A stretch of 64,000 nucleotides of DNA, taken from the NCBI GenBank assembly GCA_034112445.1, contig JAWUVI010000017.1, positions 1 to 64,000 on the forward strand. The letters run 5' to 3'. A program made the translations under genes and the position numbers. Under the pieces are notes generated by a model that saw only the letters and a list, made by a program, of their open reading frames with translations, had not been told where the DNA came from and did no database searches. Each line of letters opens with the position of its first letter. The first letter of the stretch is position 1. Positions 16,381 through 25,544 of this stretch are shown here, one piece after another. Source of the DNA: Pelagadaptatus sp034112445. GTDB taxonomy: Bacteria; Pseudomonadota; Gammaproteobacteria; Pseudomonadales; Cellvibrionaceae.

Positions 16381-17253
16381 ATGAGTGTTCTAATTAATAA
16401 AGATACAAAAGTAATTTGTCAGGGTTTTACTGGCGCTCAAGGTACTTTTCATTCAGAGCAAGCTATTGAATATGGTACCAAAATGGTTGGCGGTGTTACG
16501 CCAGGTAAAGGTGGCACGACTCATCTTGGTTTGCCTGTGTTCAATACTGTTGCTGAGGCTGTAGAAAAAACGGGTGCAGAAGCCTCGGTTATTTACGTTC
16601 CGGCTCCTTTCTGTAAAGACTCTATCCTTGAAGCAGCTAATTCCGGTATCAAACTCATTGTTTGTATTACTGAGCACATTCCGGTTATGGACATGCTTGA
16701 AGCTAAAGTGAAGTGTGATGAGCTAGGTGTGCGCTTGATTGGTCCTAACTGTCCAGGTGTTATCACTCCAGGCGAATGTAAAATTGGCATTATGCCTGGT
16801 CATATCCATTTGCCAGGTAAGGTGGGTATCGTATCGCGCTCAGGTACCTTAACTTATGAAGCCGTTAAGCAAACCACAGACTTTGGTTTTGGCCAATCTA
16901 CGTGTGTTGGTATTGGCGGTGATCCAATTCCTGGTACTAACTTTATTGACGTTTTAGAAATGTTTGAGAACGACCCACAAACTGAAGCGATCGTGATGAT
17001 CGGTGAAATTGGTGGTTCAGCTGAAGAAGAAGCTGCGGCTTATATTAAAACTAATGTTAGTAAGCCAGTAGTATCTTATATTGCTGGTGTAACTGCTCCT
17101 GAAGGTAAGCGTATGGGTCATGCTGGTGCAATTATCTCGGGTGGTAAAGGTACGGCTGATGAAAAGTTTGCAGCACTTGAAGATGCGGGTGTTAAAACTG
17201 TTCGTTCACTTGCTGGTATCGGCGATGCATTGAAAGAAATTACTGGTTGGTAA
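16381..17253 (+). CDS. sucD: Succinyl-CoA synthetase alpha subunit
   Basis: 290 residues, family length. The N-terminal CoA-binding Rossmann domain starts with KVICQGFTGAQGTFHSEQA. The phosphohistidine that carries the phosphoryl group lies in KRMGHAGAIISGG near residue 247. The gene directly abuts sucC with no spacer, so translation is coupled, and is followed by a strong terminator that ends the sdh-suc block. Confidence 0.98.
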   Translation: MSVLINKDTKVICQGFTGAQGTFHSEQAIEYGTKMVGGVTPGKGGTTHLGLPVFNTVAEAVEKTGAEASVIYVPAPFCKDSILEAANSGIKLIVCITEHIPVMDMLEAKVKCDELGVRLIGPNCPGVITPGECKIGIMPGHIHLPGKVGIVSRSGTLTYEAVKQTTDFGFGQSTCVGIGGDPIPGTNFIDVLEMFENDPQTEAIVMIGEIGGSAEEEAAAYIKTNVSKPVVSYIAGVTAPEGKRMGHAGAIISGGKGTADEKFAALEDAGVKTVRSLAGIGDALKEITGW

Positions 17254-17278
17254 GTTTTTAGCCAGAATTTGTATGATT

Positions 17279-17302
17279 AAACGGCCCTTATGGGCCGTTT
17301 TT
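17279..17302 (+). terminator. Intrinsic terminator after sucD
   Basis: AAACGGCCC (17279-17287) pairs with GGGCCGTTT (17292-17300) around a TTAT loop, followed by a T-run. Confidence 0.93.
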
Positions 17303-17332
17303 ATTGCACGCTAGAAAATACAAGAGAAGTGT

Positions 17333-17836
17333 ATGACAAATAATATTGAAGATTACCGTAAGCTCTGCCAGGTCATGCTGCGCTCAAATCGTAAAGATCA
17401 TTTCGATGCCATAGGCATTAAAATCAACAAGGTCGACTCCGGATTTGTTTGTATGAGTATCGATTACAAAGAGTCTTTAGTTGGCAATCCTGATACCGGC
17501 GCTGTGCATGGAGGTGTGATTACAACGTTGTTGGACAGTGCTAGTGGCTTTGCTGCAGGTACTGTTTTGGATGTCTTAGGCTTAACGCCAACCATAGACT
17601 TGCGCATAGATTATATGGGGGCTTCTCAACCTCATAAAACTCTTTACGGAGAAGCTGAAGTTTATCGCAATACGCGCAATATTATTTTCACTCGCGGGCT
17701 TGTTCATCAGGGGGACAAAAATTACCCAATTGCACACGCCGTTGGCACGTTTGCCAAGATGGGCGCTAACACTTTTAAAGGATATCGTGAGCGAATATTA
17801 AAGGCTTACGATCAATTGGAGCTGCCCAATGAGTAA
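17333..17836 (+). CDS. PaaI-family hotdog thioesterase (first of a pair)
   Basis: A 167-residue hotdog-fold protein. The segment GNPDTGAVHGGVITTLLDSASG (about residues 51-72) is the family's helix and active-site region; the N-terminal ~30 residues form an extra helical segment. Such proteins hydrolyse acyl-CoA thioesters as homo- or hetero-oligomers; the substrate is not predictable. ATG has AAGAGAA upstream. It overlaps the next hotdog gene by 8 bp (ATGAGTAA), so the two are probably made together. It sits after the sucD terminator, so it needs its own promoter or read-through. Confidence 0.85.
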   Translation: MTNNIEDYRKLCQVMLRSNRKDHFDAIGIKINKVDSGFVCMSIDYKESLVGNPDTGAVHGGVITTLLDSASGFAAGTVLDVLGLTPTIDLRIDYMGASQPHKTLYGEAEVYRNTRNIIFTRGLVHQGDKNYPIAHAVGTFAKMGANTFKGYRERILKAYDQLELPNE

Positions 17837-18260
17837 TTTGGCAAAAGTTACAATCATGGCTCGTGAAACCAACAATGTTAACGTTTTAATTGATGCAATA
17901 CCTTACGCAAAATTGCTGGGTGTACGGGGCAAAGAGGGCAGTGAGCTGGTGTTTCATTTACCACCATCTGAAAGTAATGTAGGTAATCCAACATTACCGG
18001 CGATTCACGGCGGTGCTATAGGCGGATTTTTAGAATTGTCGGCATCGTTACACCTGATTATGAAAATGGAAGTTTTAAAAATGCCTAAAATAATCGATTT
18101 CAGTCTGGATTATTTGCGTGCGGCTAAGCTGGTAGATACTTACGCGCGCTGTGAGATCGTTAGATTTGGCAGTAAGATTGTCAACGTCAGTGTTGAAGCT
18201 TGGCAAGGCAATGAAAATACACCCGTGTCAAAAGCTCGTGCTCAATTTTTGGTGGAATGA
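17829..18260 (+). CDS. PaaI-family hotdog thioesterase-like protein (second of a pair)
   Basis: 143 residues, with the hotdog motif NPTLPAIHGGAIGGFLELSAS aligned to the equivalent VHGG segment of the preceding gene. The overlap of the two genes and their shared fold suggest a heteromeric thioesterase or a catalytic/non-catalytic pair, as inferred for other tandem PaaI-like genes. No clear terminator follows before the htpG promoter. Confidence 0.8.
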   Translation: MSNLAKVTIMARETNNVNVLIDAIPYAKLLGVRGKEGSELVFHLPPSESNVGNPTLPAIHGGAIGGFLELSASLHLIMKMEVLKMPKIIDFSLDYLRAAKLVDTYARCEIVRFGSKIVNVSVEAWQGNENTPVSKARAQFLVE

Positions 18261-18325
18261 GCCTATTCTACAGTGCGTGATTTACCTCACATGAACGTCT
18301 GATTCTAGATTCTTCTTGGCTAAGT

Positions 18326-18353
18326 CTTGAAATCTATTTTTGTAGCCCCATTT
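18326..18353 (+). promoter_or_regulatory. Sigma-32 (RpoH) heat-shock promoter of htpG
   Basis: CTTGAAA (18326-18332), a 13-bp spacer and CCCCATTT (18346-18353) match the heat-shock promoter consensus almost perfectly. The predicted leader to the htpG GTG is about 85-90 nt. Confidence 0.88.
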
Positions 18354-18446
18354 CACTATCCAGATGTGTGATGTTATTGCACAACATTGAAGCAACAACT
18401 AAGAAACAACAACTAATACAAAGCGCCTAATACTCAGGAGTCAACT

Positions 18447-20348
18447 GTGACTGTCGATACCCAAAAAGAAACTCGTGGATTTCAAACAGAAGCGAAGCAA
18501 TTGCTTCACTTGATGATTCACTCCTTATATTCCAATAAAGAAATTTTTCTTCGTGAACTTATCTCCAATGCTTCGGATGCAGCCGACAAACTGCGTTTTG
18601 AAGCCCTGTCAAACGACAGCCTGTATGAATCTGATTCTGAATTGTCGATTAGAGTTGAGTTTGATAAAGAAGCTAAAACCATCACTATCAGTGATAACGG
18701 TATTGGGATGTCGCGCGATAATGTTGTTGAGCATCTCGGCACTATAGCCAAATCTGGAACAGCGCAGTTCATGGAAAACATGACAGGCGATCAACAAAAA
18801 GACTCACAACTAATTGGTCAGTTTGGTGTGGGATTTTATTCGGCATTTACTGTTGCGGATAAAGTGGATGTGTTTACTCGTCGTGCTGGAGCTGATGCCT
18901 CTGAAGGCGTGCATTGGTCGTGTGATGGTGAAGCAGAATATACTGTTGAGACTGCAGCTAAAGAAAAGCGTGGTACTACCATTGTACTGCACCTTAAGGC
19001 CGGCGAAGAAGAGTTTGCCGATGGCTACCGTTTGCGCACCATCATCAAAAAATACTCTGATCATATTTCTTTGCCCGTTATTATGCTCAAAGAGCATTAC
19101 GGTGAAGACGCTGATAAGCAAGAGCCTGAAGATGAAACGATCAATACAGCGACGGCACTTTGGACTCGTTCACGTAGTGACGTTACTGAAGAAGAGTATA
19201 AAGAATTTTATAAACATATATCCCATGATTTTGCTGAGCCTCTTACTTGGAGCCACAATCGTGTAGAAGGTAAACTCGATTACACCAGCTTATTGTACAT
19301 ACCTGCTAATGCACCTTTTGACATGTATAACCGTGACGTGTCGCGTGGTTTGAAGTTGTATGTTCAGCGCACATTTATTATGGATGATGCTGAGCAATTC
19401 TTGCCCACTTATTTGCGATTCATAAAAGGTGTTGTTGATTCAAATGATCTGTCGTTGAACGTGTCACGTGAAATTCTACAAAAAGACCCTAATATCGATG
19501 CAATGCGCGGCGCGCTTACCAAGCGCGTGCTAGATATGCTTGTAAAAATGGCGAAAAACAAACCAGAAGAATACAGCAAGTTCTGGGATGCTTTTGGTCA
19601 AGTATTAAAAGAAGGGCCAGCTGAAGATTTCGCTAACAAAGAAAAAGTTGCATCGTTAATGCGATTCTCTACTTCTCATACAGATAAGAGTGATCACGAT
19701 CAGTCGTTAGATCAATACATAGAGCGTATGCAGGAAGGCCAAGAGAAAATATTTTATGTTTGTGCTGAGAACTTTAATACGGCTAAAAATAGCCCTCACA
19801 TTGAAGCTTTACGTAAAAAGAATATTGAGGTCTTACTTTTATCCGACCGTGTTGACGAATGGTTGATGGGGCATCTGTCAGAGTACAAAGACAAGCAATT
19901 CCAGGATGTCGGCAAGGGTCAGTTCGATCTAGGTGAGCTTGATACAGAAGAAGAAAAGAAGGCTATTGAAGAGTCGGCCAAACAAAATGAAGATTTACTT
20001 AAGCGTGTTAAAGCGGTTTTAACTGAGCAAGTTGAAGATGTCCGAGTAACTAATCGTTTAACTGATTCTCCAGCTTGTTTGGTGGTTGGCGCTGATGATA
20101 TGGGCGCGCAAATGCGTCGAATTTTAGAGCAAGCCGGTCAGCAGCTTCCAAGTACTAAGCCTACTTTTGAGTTAAATCCTGAGCATCCGTTAGTGATTAA
20201 ATTAGATAAAGAGCAAGATGAAGATCGATTTGTTGATTTGACTCGTGTTTTATTTGATCAGGCTAATCTGGCTGAAGGTGGCCAGTTAGAGGATCCGGCA
20301 GCTTACGTTGGACGTTTGAATAAGTTGTTGCTTGAATTAAGTAATTAA
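18447..20348 (+). CDS. htpG: Molecular chaperone HtpG (Hsp90)
   Basis: ATP-dependent cytosolic Hsp90 chaperone, 633 residues. The GHKL ATPase motifs are visible in the N-terminal domain: ELISNASDAADKLR (about 38-51), DNGIGM and GQFGVGFYSAF. The middle-domain signature PFDMYNRDVSRGLKLYVQR and the C-terminal dimerisation domain are intact. Start is a GTG with AGGAG six bases upstream. A heat-shock promoter precedes it and a strong terminator follows, so it is monocistronic. Confidence 0.98.
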   Translation: MTVDTQKETRGFQTEAKQLLHLMIHSLYSNKEIFLRELISNASDAADKLRFEALSNDSLYESDSELSIRVEFDKEAKTITISDNGIGMSRDNVVEHLGTIAKSGTAQFMENMTGDQQKDSQLIGQFGVGFYSAFTVADKVDVFTRRAGADASEGVHWSCDGEAEYTVETAAKEKRGTTIVLHLKAGEEEFADGYRLRTIIKKYSDHISLPVIMLKEHYGEDADKQEPEDETINTATALWTRSRSDVTEEEYKEFYKHISHDFAEPLTWSHNRVEGKLDYTSLLYIPANAPFDMYNRDVSRGLKLYVQRTFIMDDAEQFLPTYLRFIKGVVDSNDLSLNVSREILQKDPNIDAMRGALTKRVLDMLVKMAKNKPEEYSKFWDAFGQVLKEGPAEDFANKEKVASLMRFSTSHTDKSDHDQSLDQYIERMQEGQEKIFYVCAENFNTAKNSPHIEALRKKNIEVLLLSDRVDEWLMGHLSEYKDKQFQDVGKGQFDLGELDTEEEKKAIEESAKQNEDLLKRVKAVLTEQVEDVRVTNRLTDSPACLVVGADDMGAQMRRILEQAGQQLPSTKPTFELNPEHPLVIKLDKEQDEDRFVDLTRVLFDQANLAEGGQLEDPAAYVGRLNKLLLELSN

Positions 20349-20396
20349 GCTGACGTGGATTCAAATCCAAAGTACATCAGTTAATTATATTTAAAT

Positions 20397-20425
20397 AAAA
20401 ACGGGTGCATTAGCACCCGTTTTTA
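20397..20425 (+). terminator. Intrinsic terminator after htpG
   Basis: AAAACGGGTGC and GCACCCGTTTT form an 11-bp stem around an ATTA loop, followed by more T residues. Confidence 0.93.
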
Positions 20426-20485
20426 TTTAGAGGTCTATAATTCGACACATCTAAATATGATTCAATATAAGGCAATATTTTACTT

Positions 20486-21505
20486 ATGAACGCAAAAAAA
20501 ATGACCATTGCTGTTTTAGGTGGGGGTAGCTTTGGTACCGCTATCGCCAATATTATTGCCGCTAATGGGCATACTACCTATTTGTGGATGCGCGATGTTG
20601 AAAAAGCAGCTGCTAGTCAGAACGCGAGAGAGAATACAGAGTATCTGCCAGGTTATAAGTTAGATGATAACTTGATTATTACGTCTGACTTGGAAGCGGC
20701 CATCGAGCCTAGTGATGTCGTGTTTATTTCGGTTCCCAGTAAATCGGTACGGGCGGTAACAAGACAGTTAGCACCAGTGTTGCACAAAGGGGCGATTGTC
20801 ATCAGTACCACTAAAGGCATTGAGCCGGGTAGCTTTACGTTAATGAGTGAGATTTTGGCTGAAGAGTTATCGGATGTCAGTATTGGCGTTTTGAGTGGTC
20901 CAAACTTTGCGAAAGAGATCGTTCAGCAACAGCTAACAGCATCTGTCATTGCCAGTGATTGTGACAATGTCATTAAGTGCGCTCAAGATATTTTGTGCTC
21001 CCCAACTTTTAGGGTATATGCCAATAAAGATCGTTATGGTGTTGAATTGGCTGGAGCCTTGAAAAATATTTATGCCATCGTTTCTGGATTGGCAACGGCA
21101 GTGGGCTGTGGTCACAATACCTTGGCGATGATATTAACTCGCAGCCTTGCTGAAATGGGTCGCTTTGCAAAAGAGATGGGGGCTGACCCTATGACATTTC
21201 TAGGATTGGCTGGAGTGGGTGATTTAGTCCTTACATGCTCTTCTGATTTGAGCCGTAATTATCGAGTTGGTTATGGTTTAGGTGAAGGTAAAAGCTTAGA
21301 TGAAATCACAAAGTCTCTAGGGCAAGTTGCTGAAGGGGTTAATACTGTGCGTATAGTTAAGCAAAAGGCGGATGAATTAAATGTTTATATGCCGCTGGTT
21401 ACAGGGCTGCATGGTATTTTATTTGAAGGCGCTGGCTTAGATGAAGTTTCAAAAGGCTTGATGAGTGGTGAGCAAAACACCGACGTAGAATACTCGAGTC
21501 TGTGA
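20486..21505 (+). CDS. gpsA: Glycerol-3-phosphate dehydrogenase [NAD(P)+]
   Basis: Reduces dihydroxyacetone phosphate to sn-glycerol-3-phosphate for phospholipid synthesis. 339 residues. N-terminal Rossmann motif AVLGGGSFGTAIA (residues 9-21), TTKGIEPGS, and the catalytic Lys region VELAGALKNIYAI are present. Start ATG 20486; an ATG five codons later has no ribosome-binding site. First of four same-strand genes (gpsA, sixA, hydrolase, DUF4892). Confidence 0.97.
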   Translation: MNAKKMTIAVLGGGSFGTAIANIIAANGHTTYLWMRDVEKAAASQNARENTEYLPGYKLDDNLIITSDLEAAIEPSDVVFISVPSKSVRAVTRQLAPVLHKGAIVISTTKGIEPGSFTLMSEILAEELSDVSIGVLSGPNFAKEIVQQQLTASVIASDCDNVIKCAQDILCSPTFRVYANKDRYGVELAGALKNIYAIVSGLATAVGCGHNTLAMILTRSLAEMGRFAKEMGADPMTFLGLAGVGDLVLTCSSDLSRNYRVGYGLGEGKSLDEITKSLGQVAEGVNTVRIVKQKADELNVYMPLVTGLHGILFEGAGLDEVSKGLMSGEQNTDVEYSSL

Positions 21506-21508
21506 ATT

Positions 21509-21976
21509 ATGATGAATTTTTTTATTTTACGTCACGGCCAAGCTGAAGATTATGCAGCTAGTGATGCAGAGCGAAAATTGACTGAAGTAGGTCGAATACA
21601 AACGCGCCGTATTGTTCAGGACCAATTATCTGATTTGCAAGCAGTAACACACTTGTACTCTAGCCCATACGTTAGGGCGCAACAAACGGCTGCCATTGTG
21701 GCAGAAGAATTAAAACTTGAAGTGACGACTGTTCAAACGATTGTTCCTGAAGGTGGGATTAAATCGTTGGTACAATTGTTATCGGAAACAGCCTCCGAAT
21801 CACGAGGTCAATTACCATTAATTGTAAGTCATCAGCCTTTGGTTGGGAGTTTTGTAAATTGGATTTGCGGTTTAGAATACGGTTACCATTCTATGGGAAC
21901 CAGTGCCTTGGCGGCTATTGAAACAGACGTTATCGCCCAAAATTGTGGTGACTTAAAATGGTTAAAACAGCCTTAA
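21509..21976 (+). CDS. sixA: Phosphohistidine phosphatase SixA
   Basis: A 155-residue single-domain histidine phosphatase. The RHG motif with catalytic His9 is at residues 8-10, YSSPYVRAQQTA holds the conserved Arg, and the second His is in IVSHQPLVG. SixA dephosphorylates phosphohistidine on ArcB-type HPt domains or on the nitrogen phosphotransferase system. It starts three bases after gpsA. Confidence 0.9.
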   Translation: MMNFFILRHGQAEDYAASDAERKLTEVGRIQTRRIVQDQLSDLQAVTHLYSSPYVRAQQTAAIVAEELKLEVTTVQTIVPEGGIKSLVQLLSETASESRGQLPLIVSHQPLVGSFVNWICGLEYGYHSMGTSALAAIETDVIAQNCGDLKWLKQP

Positions 21977-22028
21977 GAAGCTCGCCTTCACAAGAATTGT
22001 CTAGCTTAGACCTTTCCTAATAGTAGTA

Positions 22029-22898
22029 GTGAGAAATAAAGTGAATAGCTCTAGGCCTATAGAATTAAGATTCGATGTTAATGGCATTACCATTGCTGCT
22101 CAGGAATGGGGAGATCCAACTGGCGAGCCGGTTTTAGCATTACATGGTTGGCTTGATAACAGCGCTAGTTTTTATCGTTTAGCGCCGTTATTAGTAGGTG
22201 TTCGGTTAATAGCTATTGATATGGCGGGGCATGGAGAGTCTGATCATCGCTCTGGCTTTTCGCCGTATTTAATTTGGAATGACGTTAGTGATATTTTCGC
22301 GATTGCGAAGCAGTTGGACTGGCAGTCATTCTCAATGTTAGGGCATTCTCGTGGCGCTATCGTCAGCTCGCTTTTTAGTGCTACCTTTCCCGATAAAGTT
22401 AAAAAGTTGATGCTTCTCGATGGTGTGTTTCCTGAGCCCATTAAAGAAGAAAACGCACCCAAACAACTGGCTCAGGCTGTTTATGATAACGCAAAAGTAT
22501 CAACGCCTAGTATTTATGCATCTCTAGAAGAGATGTCGGTGGCTCGGCAAAACAGCCGTTGGCCATTATCAAAAGAATCAGCTGATGCGCTGTTAGAGCG
22601 AGGCGTAAAAAAAGTAGAGGGAGGCTATTGTTGGAGTTCTGATCCCAAGTTACGGTCAGCGTCTTCTTTTAAATTAACTCGTAAGCAAATTGGAGCGTTT
22701 CTATCAGCTATTGACGCACCCACGAAACTCCTTTTAGCTGAAGCGGGGTTGGCTCAAGAGTTTCCAAAAATACATAAAATATTGGAGTGTTTCTCTATTC
22801 TAGAGGTTGAAACTTTACCTGGAAATCACCATTTTCATATGGATGATGAAGTGAAAGTTATCGCGAAAAAAATTAATATGTTTATACGCACACTATAA
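22029..22898 (+). CDS. Alpha/beta-hydrolase fold protein
   Basis: 289 residues with the oxyanion region LHGWLDNSASF, nucleophile elbow GHSRGA (Ser about residue 109) and a C-terminal catalytic His in GNHHFHMD. It resembles the serine-hydrolase-like group of the AB-hydrolase-1 family; substrate unknown. The start is taken as the GTG at 22029; a second GTG at 22041 is possible, and neither has a strong ribosome-binding site. Confidence 0.85.
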   Translation: MRNKVNSSRPIELRFDVNGITIAAQEWGDPTGEPVLALHGWLDNSASFYRLAPLLVGVRLIAIDMAGHGESDHRSGFSPYLIWNDVSDIFAIAKQLDWQSFSMLGHSRGAIVSSLFSATFPDKVKKLMLLDGVFPEPIKEENAPKQLAQAVYDNAKVSTPSIYASLEEMSVARQNSRWPLSKESADALLERGVKKVEGGYCWSSDPKLRSASSFKLTRKQIGAFLSAIDAPTKLLLAEAGLAQEFPKIHKILECFSILEVETLPGNHHFHMDDEVKVIAKKINMFIRTL

Positions 22899-22935
22899 AT
22901 TCATACTGTGTTCCTCGCAGGTTAAGAGTAAATCT

Positions 22936-23829
22936 ATGTTTAGATTATATGTTGCCGTTATTGTTTTATTATTCAGCTCTTTGGTAAATTCCCTACCTCT
23001 AGTGCAGTATCCACATGCGCATGAGATGTATTCATCACTAACTTCACAGGATGATTATCGATTAACCCTTGGTGCTTTAGAAAAAATAAACAATCAGTGG
23101 GTTCCTGAGTACGAACAACGATTAGCCGGCACGCTTGATAAGAAAACATTTAAGTTGGATGAAGGCCATTCTGCACAAGAAGTTTTTCAGTATTATTTTA
23201 AACAGACCCAGCAGCTAGGTGGCCGACTATTGTTCCAATGCAGAGGACGTAGTTGTGGTAGCAGTAACAGTTGGGCCAATACACGCTTTCATGTAAAACA
23301 GCTTTATGGTTTAGATGACAAGCAGTTTTATGCTGTGTTTGAAGTTGATGGTCTTGATTCGGATAGTCCTTCGAGTGCTCGATCTTATGTAACACTGTAT
23401 GGCGTTACGCGGGGCAATAAACGCAGTTTTATTCAGTTGGATGTAATGCAAACTCGTCAGAAACTTAGTATTTCAGCTACGCCAGAGGTTATTGTTGAGC
23501 AGTTGACGCAAGAAAAGACTTTCACTTTGTCCGGGTTCGATTCGCTCACAGGCCAATTAAAATCAGAACACCTTTCTAGTTTGGTTGCAGCGTTAAAGCA
23601 AAAAAGGCATTGGACTATAGCCATTGTTGGACATGACTTTTCGCCGGTGTCGTTGGAGCAACAAAAGCAGGCGTCGCTTGTTTTGGCTCAAGGTTTACGC
23701 GATCAATTGATTGCTCAAGGAGTCAAAGAACAACAAATTGTTGCTTATGGCCTGGGTGGTTTAGTGCCTAGAGTAAATGTAAATATTGGAATGCGGCAGC
23801 TGTATGTCGTATTAGTGAATGGTCAGTAA
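22936..23829 (+). CDS. DUF4892-type secreted/periplasmic protein with OmpA-like C-terminus
   Basis: 297 residues. An N-terminal signal peptide (about 1-19, cleavage after VNS) precedes a domain of unknown function that I recognise as DUF4892-like. The C-terminal ~100 residues, with a FSPVSLEQQKQASLVLAQGL-type helix and LGGLVPRV, look like a divergent OmpA/peptidoglycan-associated fold. Role unknown; probably envelope. Last gene of the gpsA cluster, tail to tail with folE. Confidence 0.65.
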   Translation: MFRLYVAVIVLLFSSLVNSLPLVQYPHAHEMYSSLTSQDDYRLTLGALEKINNQWVPEYEQRLAGTLDKKTFKLDEGHSAQEVFQYYFKQTQQLGGRLLFQCRGRSCGSSNSWANTRFHVKQLYGLDDKQFYAVFEVDGLDSDSPSSARSYVTLYGVTRGNKRSFIQLDVMQTRQKLSISATPEVIVEQLTQEKTFTLSGFDSLTGQLKSEHLSSLVAALKQKRHWTIAIVGHDFSPVSLEQQKQASLVLAQGLRDQLIAQGVKEQQIVAYGLGGLVPRVNVNIGMRQLYVVLVNGQ

Positions 23830-23856
23830 CGATCATTCACTAATTGATCTAAAAGA

Positions 23857-24396
23857 TTATTGGATTAAAGATAAAAACTCTGATCGAGTGGCTTGATTGT
23901 CTCGAAATGAGCCCAACATCGATGATGTTTTCATTGAGGAATTTTGTTTTTCGACTCCGCGCATCATCATGCACATGTGTTTGGCCTCCACAATAACCCC
24001 AACCCCTGCAGCGCCGGTAACCTCTTGAATGGTCTCTGCAATTTGTACTGTGAGCTGCTCTTGAATTTGTAAGCGGCGAGCAAACATATCAACGATACGA
24101 GCAATTTTTGACAAGCCTATTACTTGGCCTGTAGGAATGTAAGCAACGTGGGCTTTACCTATGAAGGGTAAAAGATGGTGTTCACACATAGAGTAGAGTT
24201 CAATATCTTTAACTATGATCATTTCGCTGGAGTCAGAAGGGAATAAGGCTCCGTTTACAACAGTATCAACGTCCTCTTCATAACCTTTGGTTAAAAAGGC
24301 CATGGCTTTGGCTGCCCGCTGAGGCGTATCTTGCAACCCTGGGCGATTGATGTCTTCGCCAATGGCTTGCAAAATCTCTGTGTATTGTTGTTTCAT
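23857..24396 (-). CDS. folE: GTP cyclohydrolase I
   Basis: Converts GTP to 7,8-dihydroneopterin triphosphate, the first step of tetrahydrofolate synthesis. 179 residues, the short form lacking the long N-terminal extension of E. coli FolE. Zinc ligands Cys71 and His74 (SMCEHHLLPF) and Cys142 (KHMCMMMRG) are present. AGGA precedes the ATG. Divergent from prmB. Confidence 0.96.
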   Translation of the reverse strand: MKQQYTEILQAIGEDINRPGLQDTPQRAAKAMAFLTKGYEEDVDTVVNGALFPSDSSEMIIVKDIELYSMCEHHLLPFIGKAHVAYIPTGQVIGLSKIARIVDMFARRLQIQEQLTVQIAETIQEVTGAAGVGVIVEAKHMCMMMRGVEKQNSSMKTSSMLGSFRDNQATRSEFLSLIQ

Positions 24397-24523
24397 TGGG
24401 CATCCTGATTGAGCTGTTTTTAGAAGGCATTAACCCTACGTGATGTGCTAGTTAGGGTAAAGTTTTTTCTGGAAATAGCAGGTAGAATAGAAGTCACATT
24501 TCAGAATAATTAGATGACACACT

Positions 24524-25441
24524 ATGATTGAAAAACGTGAAGCCCCCATACTTGAATTGTTAACCGTTCGTGATTATTTGCGCTGGGCCACCAGTCGTTT
24601 TAATGCCGCTGAACTGTATTTTGGTCACGGTACTGACAACGCCTGGGATGAAGCCGTGCAATTGGTTATGCACAGTTTGCATTTACCTTGGGATAGCTCA
24701 CCGGATTTATTGAATGCGCGTCTCACACTGGAAGAACGGCGCATCTTAGTGGATGTTATTGAACGGCGTGTTACCGACAGAATTCCTTCTGCTTATATCA
24801 CTGGCCAGGCTTGGTTTGGGGGGATGGCCTTTAATGTGGATGATAGAGTGTTAGTGCCTCGCTCACCTTTAGCGGAAACTATCGCGCAAGAGTTCCAGCC
24901 TTGGTTAGAGCAGTATCCACAGCGGATACTCGATTTGTGTACAGGTAGCGGCTGTATTGGTCTTGCTTGTGCTGCAACCTTTATTGATGCCGAGATTACT
25001 TTAAGTGATATCTCCAGTGACGCCTTGATTGTTGCTAACAGTAATATTCAGAAGCACCACATGGGTGACCAAGTTACGGCAATCGAATCTGATTTGTTTA
25101 GCAACCTTGAAGGACGTATTTTTGATTTAATTGTGAGCAACCCGCCTTACGTAAATATTGAAGATTTAAGTGCTATGCCACAGGAATATCAAGCTGAACC
25201 TGAAATCGCTTTAGGTAGCGGCAATGATGGTTTAGATTTTACTCGCCAGTTGTTGCGAGAGGCTAGAGCGCACCTATCAGATCATGGTTTGTTGGTTGTA
25301 GAGGTTGGTAATAGTTGGCCAGCATTGGAAGCAGCTTACCCCTTACTGCCCTTTACTTGGTTAGAGTTTGAATCTGGTGGTCACGGTATTTTTGTATTGA
25401 GTGCTGAGCAACTGGATCAGTATTCTGAGTTGTTGACGTGA
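24524..25441 (+). CDS. prmB: 50S ribosomal protein L3 glutamine methyltransferase
   Basis: SAM-dependent methyltransferase modifying a glutamine of ribosomal protein L3. 305 residues. The SAM motif DLCTGSGCIGLA lies at 137-148 and the substrate-glutamine motif NPPY at 206-209, followed by the PQEYQAEPEIALGSGNDGLD segment characteristic of PrmB. In many relatives prmB lies next to aroC; here a DUF2804 gene separates them. Confidence 0.95.
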   Translation: MIEKREAPILELLTVRDYLRWATSRFNAAELYFGHGTDNAWDEAVQLVMHSLHLPWDSSPDLLNARLTLEERRILVDVIERRVTDRIPSAYITGQAWFGGMAFNVDDRVLVPRSPLAETIAQEFQPWLEQYPQRILDLCTGSGCIGLACAATFIDAEITLSDISSDALIVANSNIQKHHMGDQVTAIESDLFSNLEGRIFDLIVSNPPYVNIEDLSAMPQEYQAEPEIALGSGNDGLDFTRQLLREARAHLSDHGLLVVEVGNSWPALEAAYPLLPFTWLEFESGGHGIFVLSAEQLDQYSELLT

Positions 25442-25544
25442 TGTTAATGAACTGTATGTGTGATCTTTAATGAATTGTTGGTGCGATCTTTAAACTGTGA
25501 AATCAATTGTTTAAAAGCCTAGAAGGCTAATCCAGAGAGCTTTT

